DNA of 64,000 nucleotides from Botryotinia globosa (lineage: Eukaryota; Ascomycota; Leotiomycetes; Helotiales; Sclerotiniaceae), in contig RCSZ01000009.1 in assembly GCA_014898425.1 (NCBI GenBank), positions 1,860,001 to 1,924,000 on the forward strand, written 5' to 3'. Position numbers and translations under genes: made by a program. The notes beneath the pieces were generated by a model that saw only the letters and a program-made list of their open reading frames with translations, was not told the origin of the DNA and did not search any database. Shown in pieces: positions 36,932 to 50,200 of the stretch. Each line of letters starts with the position of its first letter. The stretch's first letter is position 1.

Positions 36932-37955
36932 TAGGAGAGTGAATAATGAGGGTGAATGAGGTGAGAGAATTATGAGAGGGAGTTGGAAAAAAAGAGGGAA
37001 AGAGAGAGGGAGAGGCATCAAGAATCAGTGTAGGCAATAGTATACTACAGTGAAACTGTGGTGTGTATTAGTATATTAATATCATAGCTAGTATGTTTGA
37101 AAAGGGGATTAAATTGTTCTTATATATATTCATATATCTAAAAGATACTCGTAATATACTGGAATATTGAAATTATTATAAAATATTCATTCCTATTTAT
37201 ATTAGGCTAGAGAATATTCATTCCTTAATTCAAACTATATTAAATACTCATTTCATAGTCTAATATAGGTAGCAATGAATATTTTATAATGAATTCTAAT
37301 ACTTTAGTATATTAGAAGTAGTATTGAATAATACTTAATACTTTCAGTAGTATAGCTTTCAATACTATATATGTCAATATTTTAAATAAATTCAATAATT
37401 ATCGCTAAATCAACACAGATACTAAATATAGGAAATACTATTATCTATACTGGCAAGAACAGGAGGGGAGTAGAAGGGGGAAAGGGGATAGGAAAATGAA
37501 TGATGGAGAGTGAGCAGGATTAGAAGCTAGGAATAAGGTGCTAGGGTTAGAGCTAGAGTAAGAGTAAGTGCAGGAGAGTGAATTACGAAAGGGAGAGGGA
37601 ATAGAGTCAGAAACTGGGAGTGAAGAGCCAGAATAGAAGGTAGCGTGAGGGAATATGAGGAAGCAGGATCAGAGGTGAAGAGGAAAATGAAAAGCAAAAG
37701 TAGATAAGTGAATTATAAGAGCAAATAGGAGAGTGAATGATAAAAGAGAGAGGAAGCAGAAGAGAGCAAAGCTAGAGCGGAAGTTGGGAGAGGGGGAGGG
37801 AGAGGGAAGAGTAAATAGAAGCAGGAGAGTGAATTGTAAGAGTAAATGAGGCAGGTGAATGGAAAAGGAGTGGGAGAAGGAGTAGGAGAGGGACCAGATC
37901 AGAAATTGGGAGTGAAGAGTAAGAGCCGGAATTAGAAAAGAGAGCAGCATTAATA
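36377..37955. other. Purine-strand-biased degenerate repeats
   Basis: The + strand is strongly G+A-rich (about 36420-37020 and 37460-37945), with GTGAGTG, GATGAGAT, GGATTG, GGAGTCA and GTGAATGA units. Between them (about 37080-37440) is AT-rich DNA with TATTCATTCC-type inverted motifs. Open frames on either strand are composition artefacts. Confidence 0.6.
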
Positions 37956-39259
37956 GTCGGCTCTTATAAGCGGCCTCCTAGTTCCTAGTTGGGGAAAGCG
38001 GTTGTTCCCGGAAAGCGGTTGTCCCCGAAAAACTTCGAAAATATAGTATATATGCTTTTTAGAAATTAGTTTATTAATTAAATTCTAATCGAATATTATT
38101 ATTAGTATTCTTTAAAGATTACAATAGATAGGATATATATCTTTTCAATAATATTTTATTCAAAAGAATATGGATTGATTTTATTATTATTATTATTATT
38201 AAAATAAGTAAATTCATTATTTCCATTTCCTTTCTTTTGAAAGTCCTCTATAAATGTAAAAGGAATATAGTCTTGTTGTAGCCCTAACTCTATATCACTT
38301 TTAATATCAATTATAAATACAACCTCATTGTTTTCATCATTATTATCACTATTAATATTCCTATTTATTCCAAAAGCTCTCTTTTTTTTCAAATCCTTCA
38401 AATCCTTTATTTATTTCTTCTCCTTTTCTAATTCTATCTATATAATATTTGTATATTTCCACTCAATTTCTAGATCTATTATTGGAATAGCTAAATAATA
38501 AAGTATTGGAATATTCTGTTTTTGATAATCTTTTAGCTTCTTTATTTTCAATCGTTTTTCTTTTCTAATCTTTTTATCCCTCTCCAATACTTCATTGCAT
38601 TCAATTCTTTATATAATTAAAAATATAGTAAACTCCTTTTTATTAATAGTATTATTTAATTTATTATCTTATTCCTTTTAAAATTTATTTATATTTTTAA
38701 TAATTAATCCCTTTGAAGCATTTATAATAGGGATTACAAAACATTGCTTAAATATTAAATTAATTTCAAAGTTTTGTTATCTTCTTTTGTAATAAGAGAT
38801 TACCTCTATTTCAATCATTATAGCATTGATTTATACATTTTATACATTATTAACAAAAGTTTTGAATTCATCTATTCGAGTAGGGTTATTCTATAATAGG
38901 TTGGTTTTCTGAATCTTTCAATATTAGTAATCTAAATTCAGAATTATTTTTATTAGTTAAGCTGGTGTAATATAAAAAAGGAGTTCAGGTTTATTTTCAA
39001 TGATTGATAGAGATTTGTAAGGGTAATTGAACTTTTTAATATTAGTAATATAGAGTTCTGGTTTAATAGAATATAATCTAGAGTTTTTTTTATATCAATT
39101 TTATATTACTTGGAATAAATGTTTTATAATGAATATTTATTAGATTTTATAAAAAATATATTGTATTATATTCAATAATGAATTTTATCAATATCTTTTG
39201 GATAATTAGTTGATAATAGTATTTATAAATTCTAAATATATTTATATCAAAAAACTATA
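37956..39259 (-). mobile_element. Pogo-like DNA transposon, 3' portion
   Basis: Left end of an element that was split by the copia nest at 39260-63184 and resumes at 63185. GTCGGCTCTTATAAGCGG follows a TA at 37954-37955 and is a candidate terminus. A doubled GGAAAGCGGTTGTYCCCG lies next to it (37993-38027). The transposase C-terminal half reads on the minus strand. The right terminus lies beyond the window. Confidence 0.6.
38156..39254 (-). pseudogene. Pogo/Tigger-type (DDE_1) transposase, C-terminal half
   Basis: Continues the frame interrupted at 63185. Directly after the insertion point the minus strand reads *FFDINIF, which is the family motif QPLDVGVF altered by C-to-T and G-to-A changes. 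It is followed by KTFIPSNIK, similar to the family's downstream segment. The last 81 codons (38401-38156) remain open with a basic start and an Asn-rich end. Multiple stops elsewhere show it is dead. The catalytic part lies in the other half (63185-64000). Confidence 0.7.
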
Positions 39260-40558
39260 TGTGTAAACAAGGGAATTCACACATAGGGAATTCACTTCAA
39301 GGAAATGACCTCAATGCAAAGGCTATTGTATTAAAAGGATTAAGTGAATATGAAAAAGACTAGCTCTTTTAATAGTGCTTATATAAAGCCTATTATTTTT
39401 CTATTTAGCTAATTTTTTAAATAGAATATAATTAGATATATAAAACCTATATTATATAAATGCTATATCTTCTATATCCTTTTCAAATTAATATTAATTA
39501 GTGATATTATAAATTTAAATTAATTATTTGAAAAACCAAATCCTTTTTTTTATTCTTATTTTTTTTTCATCTTTATTATATACAATACTAGTTTTAAGAA
39601 AGCTAATAAACAATCCGATTAGTTTAAATTCAAATAGATTACTTTTTAGATTATAGAAGATTATTAAAATATTTCTAGTATAGATTTATTGAATGATTTT
39701 TTACTCGATTATAACGATATATCAAATATTTCTTGTTATTCTTTTATAAAAAAAGATATAGTTTTAGAAAAAGAGAATCTAAGAGATATGAAATTCAAAA
39801 AGAAATCTTAGAATTATTCCTTTCTAAAGGATTTCTTTATAGTCAAATAATTCTTTAAAGGATTTATATTTAAAGATATAATCGAATATTACATTAATAA
39901 TTTTTTTTTTTATAAAATATCTATATATTCAAATGCAAAGATTATTAATATATTTCTTTAAAAGATAATTGTATACAATTTCAATATTATTTGATATTAT
40001 TTTTTTAAAGATATTGAAAAACTGATATTATATAGCTTTTACAAGGTTTTGTAATATTATAGAGTATATATTGATTTCAATAAGGATATTAAGAATATTC
40101 TTTTGAAGATATTTTTATACAAAAAATATTATAATTAGATTATAAAATAATTTAGAGAATATTAAATTGGAATATAATTATTTGTATTTAATATATAGAT
40201 TAATCTTTTTATTGAATTCCTTCAAAACAAATATATCATTAATACTTCTAATGGATTTTTAGAAAACAAGTTAAGTAATCAAATAACTTTATTAAAATCT
40301 AATAAAGTTATAAAAAATCTAAATATTTATAAAGAATTATTTGATAATAATAGCAATAACTTGAATAATTCCGATAATAATAATTAGAATAATAATAGAA
40401 ATAGAAATGATAGAAATAATAGAAATAATAAAAATAGTAGTAGAAGTAATAGAGATAATAATAATTTCAATTATATCAATTACAAAAAAGATTATAATAT
40501 CAATCAATATAATCAAAATCATTATTTTATCAATCTTTCGAAAATCTATAGAGATAAT

Positions 40559-43500
40559 TGTGTGAACAAGGGAATTCACACATAGGGAATTCACTTCAAG
40601 GAAATGATCCCAATACAAAGGCTACTATATTGAAAGGATTAAGCGAATACAAAAGAGACTAGCTCTTTCAGTAATGCTTATATAAGGCCTACTACTTTCT
40701 CATTTAGCTAGTTCTTTAAATAGAATATAATTAAATATATAGAATCTACATTATATAAATACTATGTTTTCTATATTCTTCTCAAATCAATACTAATTAA
40801 TAATATCACAAATTTAAACTAATTATTCGAAAAACCAAATCTTTTTTTTTATCCTTACTTTTTCATTTTTATTATATATAATATTAGTTTTAAAAAAGCT
40901 AGTAAGTAATCCGATTAGTTTAAATTCAAATAAATTATTCCTTAAATTACAAAAGATTATTAAAACATTTCTAATATAAATTTATTAAATAATCTTTTAT
41001 TCGATTGTAATGATATATTAAGTGTCTTTTATTACTCTTTTATAAAAAAAAATATAGTTTTGAAAAAAGAGAATCTAAGAGATACGAAATTCAAAAAGGA
41101 ATCTTAGAGTTATTCTTTTCTAAAGAACCTCTTTGTAATCAAACAATTCTTTAAAGGATTTATATTTAGAGATATAATCGAATATTATATTGATAACTAT
41201 TTTCTTTATAAAATATTCGTATATTCAAATACAAAGATTATTGATATATCTCTTTAAAAAATAATTATATATAATTTTAATATTACTCGATATTATTCTT
41301 TTAAAAATATTAAAAAGTTAATATTGTATAGTTTTCATAAAGTTTTGTAATATTATAGAGTATATATTGATTTCGATAAAAATATTGAGAATACTTTTTT
41401 AGAGGTATTTTTATATAAGAAATATTATAATTAGATTATAGAACAATTCAGGGAATATCAAATTAGAATATAATCATTTGTATTTGATATATAAATTAAT
41501 CTTTCTATTGGATTCCTTCAAAATAAATATATCGCTAACATTTTTAATAAATTTTCAAAAAGCGAGTTAAATAATTAAATAATTTTATCAAAATCTAATA
41601 AAGTTATAGGGAATTTAGATACTTATAAAGAATCATTTGATAATAATAGCAACAATTTGAATAATTTTAATAATAATAATTGAAATAATAATAAAAATAG
41701 AAATGATAGGAATAATAGAAATAATAGAAATAATAATAGAAATAATAGAAATAATAATAGAAATAATAGAAATAATAATAATTTCAATTATATTAATCAC
41801 AAGAAAAATTATAGTATTAATTAATATAATTAGAGCTATTATTTTATCAATTTTTCGAAAATCTATAAAGATGATGATAGATATAAAAATATTGATAATT
41901 CTTTTGATTTAAAGATTAATATATTTGAGAAATATTATTGTAAAGTATTTATATTATTTGAGATAATAATAATAGCTTTTCTAATTATACTTTTAAATAT
42001 AATTAAAGAATATTATTAAATAAATCTGGATTGATTTTCTGATATATTTTAAAGATTGTATATTATAATAATTAATAATTTTAAGGAATCTGAATATTAG
42101 TAGAATATATTTCTCAAATAGAATAATATTTTTCTTAAAATTTATATTGAGAGAAATCTTGATATAGATTTTTAGAAAGTATTTAATATAATAATTATAA
42201 ATTTGTATTTCTTTTAATATATAATTCCTTTGATTATATATAACTTTTAGTTATATTATATTAAGGTTTTGTTTGTATATAATAATGTTTTGGAATGTTA
42301 TTTTGTAATATATAATCTTTGTTTAAATGTTTCAAATCTGATTAATCAAATTAAGTAGATAATCGATTTTTATCAAAAAGTATTTTTAAGATAGATTATA
42401 ATTGAAATATTTCTTATAAATCGATATTTTTATAACAATAAATCTTTAAGTTCTTTTTTTCGAAAACCTTATAATAAATATATTAGTAAACAATCCTTTT
42501 TTATATTATCTGATAAAAGTAAGAATAATTATTATTTTTTTGATTATAGAAAGGAAGGTTATAGATATTATAAATATATTTAAAAAAAGAAAGATTTATT
42601 TAAAGCGAATTATTATATCAAATATAACAAACTTAATAATAAGAATTTTACAAAATGATATAATCAATTTCTAATAAACTTTGAATAAGAGAATAATTAA
42701 GAAAATAATAATAATAATAATTATTCTATTAATTAATATTTTATTGATATAAATGATTCTAGAAAGATCTCCAGAATGTTTTTTATATTAATAGATACTT
42801 GTAATGGTTTATTAATAATAATTATTTTCAATAATATTATAAGTATTTATATATTAATAATTAAGATATTTATTATAAATATTGAATAATATAATAATAA
42901 CAAATTCTTCGATATTATAATTAATATAGAAATAATCAAAAGATTAATTATTGAATATAATCAGTATTTAATATAAAAAAAGATTGAGAATATTAAATAT
43001 AATAAAACTATTATTGATTAGATAATAATTTAGTTTGATATTAGAATAATTTTCTTTATTAGCTTATTTTATATAAAACTTTTATTTGGAAATATAAAAT
43101 AGAATATAATAAAAGTTAATATTTCGTTTTTATTTTGTTTGATAGATATAAATAAATTCAAATTCAAATATAATAATTTTAAAGATATTATTATTATATT
43201 TAAAAGTATTTATTTTATATATTAAAAATTCGATTATATATTTTTATTATAAAATATCAATATCTAAAATATAATCAATTATTTTATCAATAATAGAGAA
43301 TACTATCTTATTGAAATCAAATTATAATAAATTCATTATCGATTTGAATACCTATTTACCTACAAATTCTATAAAGTATTTAAACATTCTAAATATAATA
43401 AGGATTTTGAAGCAATTAAATAATTTACAAAGTTTTATTACTATTATTAGATTTATAACAAATCATCAAATAAATTCAAGTTTTTTTATCCAATAAAAAT

Positions 43501-46500
43501 TTCGAATTCAATTATATAATATTTATCGATATTTTCTATATCAATAACAAATCTATTTTATATATTATCAATAAAACTATATATTTTCAAATTGCTCGAT
43601 AATTAAGCAATATAATTACAAAATATATATAGAATAAGCTTTATAAATACTAAATCAATATATATATTAAATTATCAAAATATATTATTTATAATATAAA
43701 TATTAATTTCATTAGAAAAAAGTTTCAGTAATATATTAATTCAATATTTATTCAAACAAAAATAATTTTTATAAAAATTTATTATTCGATTAATATTATT
43801 AAAAGATTTCATATACTATTATATAAATCTTATAAGATTATTTGCAAAGAAACTTATAATTTAAATATCGAAAAGATTCCTACATTCCAAATAATTATAA
43901 AAACTATCAATAATATTATAGAATTAAATAGATTAATATTTATTCTATTTATTTTCAATACTTTCTTTTATCTTATTGAAAACAACTCTTTAATATCAAT
44001 TATTTTACAACAAATAATAACAATCTCGAAAATCATAATAAAAATTCATAAGATTTATAATTTTATAAAGATATAAGAAACTATAAATATATATAATAAA
44101 TCTTTAATCATTATACTCTATAATTTATTATCAAATAACAATATATTAATTTGAAAAAAGAGTAATAACACTATTTTAAAAGAATGAAAAGAGTTTTTTC
44201 TATTCCTTAATATAAACAATAAGATATATATATTCAATCTACCTTATAAACCTACAAAATTCAGGTCTATATTAATAAAGCTTTATTACTAGATCAATCA
44301 AATTAATCAAATTAATTAAATCAATCAAATTAATCAAATTAACTAAATCAATCAAATTAACTAAATCAATTAAATTAATCAAATTGATCAAATTAATCAA
44401 ATTAATCAAATTGATTAAATTAATCAAATTAATCAAAACAATCAAATTGATTAAAACAATTAAATTCCAGATTATCTTAACAAATATAAGATAACTTTAT
44501 TAAAATCTAACAAAATTAGATTACCTATTTTTAATACATTAATTATATACACTACAAATCCTAAAAAGTCCTTTTTAAATTTATTCAAAAATAATCAAAT
44601 ACTTATACTAATATCTTTTCTACAAATGATTATATTTCAAATTCGAGTTTATATATAAAATCAATATCCTGATTACTTTATTACTAATCTCAAGAAATTA
44701 GTTTTATATAAAAAATCCAAAAAAAAGGAGATTAATAGATTAACAATTAAAAGTATATTTAAAATTGTATTATTAATAAATATTCTTTTAAAAATATATA
44801 TTTTTAAATCATAATTTATTAATGAAATCAAAAACAAAGGAATAGATATTGAGTTTTACAAATCGAAATTAGTTATTCAGATATATAATAATATTAATAA
44901 AACAATTGTTTTAATACAATTATTAATGATTCAATAATTATATCAATATATTCTAGCTTTATTAATTATAAATATTTGAAAGGATAATACAGATATATAT
45001 ATTTGAAATATTATTTAGATATATATTCAATCTATATTAAATCTATATTATATATTCTATACTTATACTTTAAAGGAAATAGATTTATCTATTAATATAA
45101 TACTATTCATTATTAAACCATTATATAATATTTTAAAAACAAGAAATCATTAATTCAGAATATATCATATTCATTATTATAAGAAACTTAGAATATAATA
45201 ATCTATATATAACCTTTATCTTTTATATATTAGTAATAAAAGAATTGGATTTGGTATTATAGGATTATAAATAGATAATATACTTATTATAAGAAATAGT
45301 GTATTTATATAGATTAAAAATAAGCAATTCAAATAAACTGGTTTTATAGTTAAGGATTACAAGGAATTGATTTATAATTATTTATTACAATTCAATAATA
45401 TTACTTTTACATTTCAAAATAATAATATTTATTTTAATCAAAAGAATTAGTATAACAATCTATAATTTGTTTTTATAGAGTTTATAAATATTTATAAAAT
45501 ATATAATAAAATTCGAAAATATATTTCTATATATAATTAATATATTGTATAATAAGCTTATAAAATATATATTGTAATAATATACTAATCTAAAGTATCT
45601 TTCGATTTTTCAATAATTATATAAACAATATAATTTAATAAGAGCGATATTATAATATTAAACAAATATATCAAATAATAAAAAGAGAATTCTATTAGAA
45701 AATTGAACTATATATTATTCGATTTAAATTTACTCAAAATTATTATTTTTATAGATATCTCTTTTATAAATAATAAAGACTATTTATTCTAGATAGATTA
45801 TATAATTATTATAATAAACAAATATAATAACACTAATATCATCTATTGATTATCTATTAAGTACAAAAGAGTTATATGTAGTATTTTAACATCCAAATTA
45901 TATGGATTAGTTTAAAGATTTGATATCAGTATTGTAATGACTTTAACAATCAATATTATTCTTAGCAAAAAGATTCCATTAATTTTATATATTGATTCGA
46001 AGTCTTTATATGATTTATTCATTAAATTGAGTATAATCAATAAGAAAAGATTAATAATCAAAATTATAGTATTATATCAATCTTATAAGAAAAAAGAGAT
46101 TATCGAAATTGTATAAATCAATAATCTAATTAATCCAGTTAATATAATAACAAAAGAAAAGCTATATCAGGTTTTGACTGATTTAATTGATATAAATAAA
46201 ATTGATATCAAAATGATGAAATGGATAGAAAAAGTATAAAGAAAGGGTTGATTCTATCTAATAGGAAACTATTATATTAAAATTATAAAAAAGAGTTTCG
46301 AATATATGAATAAGGGAATTTATATATAGGGAATTCACTTCAAAGAAATAACCCCAATACAAAAGCTATTGTATTGAAAGGATTAAGCGAATGCGAAAAA
46401 GACTAGTTCTTTCAATAGTGCCTATATAAGATCTATTACTTTCCCATTTAGTTAGCTTTTTAGATAGAATACAATTAGATATATAGGATCTATATTATAT

Positions 46501-46536
46501 GGGTGCTATGTCTTCCGTATCCTTCTCGAACCAACA
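40559..46536 (+). mobile_element. Inner Ty1/copia element A3, complete (5,978 bp)
   Basis: LTRs 40559-40792 and 46303-46536 (234 bp each), start TGTGTGAACAAGGG, end CGAACCAACA. The duplication is ATAAT at 40554-40558 and 46537-46541. It sits inside the gag part of A2, so the family has inserted into itself in the same orientation. The interior follows A1 throughout. Confidence 0.93.
40793..46302 (+). pseudogene. Degenerate copia gag-pol of A3
   Basis: Same domain order as A1: Asn-rich gag (about 41635-41790), integrase segment (about 43740-44000), NQI repeat (44293-44460), then RT. The frame is broken throughout by stops typical of C-to-T change. Integrase residues such as YYSINIIKRFHILLYK are still readable near 43780. 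No product expected. Confidence 0.8.
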
Positions 46537-47236
46537 ATAATAATAAATATAAAGATATTGATAACTTTTTTAATCTAAAAATTAGTATATTTGAGAAATA
46601 TTATTATAAAATATTTATATTATTCGAAATAATAATAACAATCTTTTCAATTATATTTTCAAATATAATTAAAGAATATTATCAAATAAATCTAAATCGA
46701 TTTTCTAATATATTTCAGAGATTGTATATTATAATAATCAACAATTTCGAAAAATCTAAATATCAATAGAATATATTTCTCAAATAAAATAATATCTTTT
46801 TCAAAATCTATATTGAAAGAAATCTCAATATAAATCTTTAAAAGATATTCAATATAATAATTATAGATTTATATTTCCTTTAGTATATAATTCCTTCGAT
46901 TATGTATAATTCCTAATCATATTATATCAAGGTTTTATTTATATATAATAGTATTTCAGAATATCATTTTATAATATACAATTTTTGTTTAAATATTGTA
47001 AAAGAGTAGAAGGTGGTAGAGTCATAGAATAGTCCTTCGCATATATCATAAGGAAGTCACTGTGGCGTGTTGCCTTTAACTAAGGAGAGAAGGGGAAAGC
47101 TTTATATAGTGTTTTATAAGATATACTAAAAATTTAGTGGGTAGAAATTGATTGCTTTTTTTAAACTACAAGGAAAAGGATTATAAATATTAACTATAGA
47201 AATGAATTATATAATTAATACAAAGATTTGTTTATA

Positions 47237-50200
47237 TTCCTTTCTATATAGAAATATTAATCGCTTCAATCAATAAATTTAGGTATAAAAATATAAAGAA
47301 AAATAATTAAAAAAAAAAAAACAAATACTACCTTTACTCAATATAATCAACTCAACAAATATTATAAAAGAAAAATAACTTTATTAAAATTTAATAAAAT
47401 TAAATAATTTTTTAATAGAATCTTAAGATTAAGTATCAATAAAAGTTTGATGATAAATTCTTTTACTTCTCTAGGAAGGAATCAAAAAGTTCGAAATCCT
47501 TTTAGATTTCTATAAACTCTTTGAAATCCTTAAAAATCGATAAAAAGAATTGAATTTTTGTATTTCCTTTTTTTAACTTTTATCCTCCAAAAGAATTGTT
47601 ATTCTTTTTAATCTCCTACTTCTTAAAATACCGAAAGGTTCTTTGTTATCCTATCTAAAATCAAAGTTATCTTTATTATTATTATTATTTAATAGGATTG
47701 ATTTATTCTTTTTTTCTTTATTAAATTCAAAGTATCTATTATTATATTCATTCTTTGGGTTTTACTTCAAGGTTGCAAAGTACAATTTATTTTTATAATA
47801 TCTTTCAATAGATTTAATATTTTTAAAAATATATAAAAAAGAGCTCTTAGTATCTTTTATATAATATTAATATCAAATATTGAATTTGTTATTGTTTATA
47901 AAAAAAAATCTAATAGTTTTTTTAAATATAAATAAATCATTTCAAAGGAATTTATTAATAAAAGCTTATTCAATAAGATTTTGAGTAATTAAATAATATT
48001 CAATTGGGAATTCAGGAATTTTATATTAATTATTATTAATGATATATTTATTAAAAATAGATTTCAAATTATAATATATATTTCTAATATCTTAATATTT
48101 CAATTTATTTTTCAATATAGAGTTCAAATTGCTCTTTGAGAATCTTCTTATTATAATATATAATATAATTAATATTATAAAGAGAATAATATTTTTATTA
48201 TTGGGCTTGATTCTAAATATTATAGGATTTTTTATAATTATAAATATCCAATTGTAATTAGTTTTTTTAACGAATTATACCAAGACAATCAAATGAATAT
48301 ACTCTACATAACCTTTTTTCGAAATAATATTCTAAAAGTAATTTTTTTTAAAAAACTTATTAAACATTTCTAAAATAAATATAGTAAGATCCTATTATAT
48401 TATTTTATATTCTGATTCTAATTTTATTTTGTTATACCCTATTTTATATTTTGATTTTTTAAATTGAAAATAAACAACATATATAATAAGATTATTTATA
48501 TATCTAAATCAATATTTAATATAAAGTTTTTTTGTATTTTTATATACAAATATATAATCGAAAATCTTATTAAATTGAATAATAATAATTAGAAAAAGAA
48601 TAGAAATAAAATAAAATTTCTAATCTATATATTACAATATAATAGTTTATTAGATTTTTAGATTTTATTTAAAGATTTGTTATATTAAGGAGTAATAATA
48701 ATAATAAGCGAATTCGAATTTTATATTCTTATAATGATTGTAATAGCAATATATTCTTATAAACTCTTAAATCAAAGGAGTATAGATTTTTCTAATGAAA
48801 TAAAAATATTTATTAGGTTTTGTAAATTTATATACTCTAAGTTTATAAACCACAATTAAATTAGTGATAAAAGCTTGAACAATTATAAATGCAATAATAT
48901 TACATTTAATAGATTTGAATTTTAATATATTAAAAAGCTTTACCCTTTTTTCCTTATTAATTATCACATTTTTTTTGAATCAATAGAAATACTTATTATT
49001 GATATAGATATTATCGATTCAATCTTAATATTTATACAAAAACCGAAAATGTTTTAATAAATCCTTTCAGTTTATATATAGAATTTTGAATCCAAAAATA
49101 TTAGTAAATTAATATAAATAGTAGTTATAAAGATTATTAGATATTTTATTTATCAATATTATTATTACTCTTTAATCTATTTGTTTTATAATATACTTTT
49201 CCTTTAATAAATAAAACCAATTCTATAATTATAAAATATCTTTTTTGTATTTATATACTTTAGATTGATTGATATTATTATTCTTATTTTTCTTATTTTT
49301 ATTTTCTAATAGGATATTTTATTGAGATATGATTTTGTTTATTAAATATTTGTTGAATAGTTTGATATCTTTATTTATTATTATCAAATCAAATCTTGAT
49401 TATTTTTAAAGATTTATAAAAATATTTTCCAAAAGCGAAGAGAAAGGAATTTATAAAAACTTAATAATTAAATTTTTAATAAGGAGGATATTTTTAAAGT
49501 AGTTTATATTGGTTTTTCTAAGTATTCTAATTATATTATATTGAAGATCAAGTTTTCTTTTTTGTTTATTATTTTATTTGAAGAATTTATTGGAGAGTTT
49601 TTTATTTAGAATTTTAAAAGCAATTTTGAATTTGGAAAGTATTAAATACTAGTTAATTCGAACCTTAGATTTCAGATCTTTAGAAAGTTTGTATATAAAT
49701 TTCCTATTAATTAATTCCAATACAATTTCTAGAATAATAATTTTAGCTAGTTTGAAAAGCTCATTATGAAATTTTATACTATAAAATATAATCAAAATTG
49801 TAACAAATATTATGCCTTTCTACAAGTAACCCTAATACATATAAATTTTGTTAATAATCTTTTATTATAATTCACAGGATTTTTTTATTCTAAAAAGAAT
49901 AATTTCATTATTGATTTTTATTTGCTTTATTATTATATAAACTTTAATATAAAGATTATTCTATAGAATTAGAATTATAATTATTTCTATCAATATATTT
50001 GCTTTAACTTTTTATTCTTTTACCCACACATTAAACTTAATAAACTTTATATATTATTACTTTTTTAAAAGTCTTTATATAATTTTAAAAGTTTTTAATA
50101 TATTAAAAAACTAAATATTATTAATTATTATTATTATATTATAACACATATATTATAATTAAATATTTGAATATTATATAATATAATCTAATTTATTATC

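Noticed and set aside
46503..46769. 88-codon + frame spanning the A3/A2 junction
   Set aside because: Crosses from the A3 LTR into A2 gag remnant; a junction artefact.
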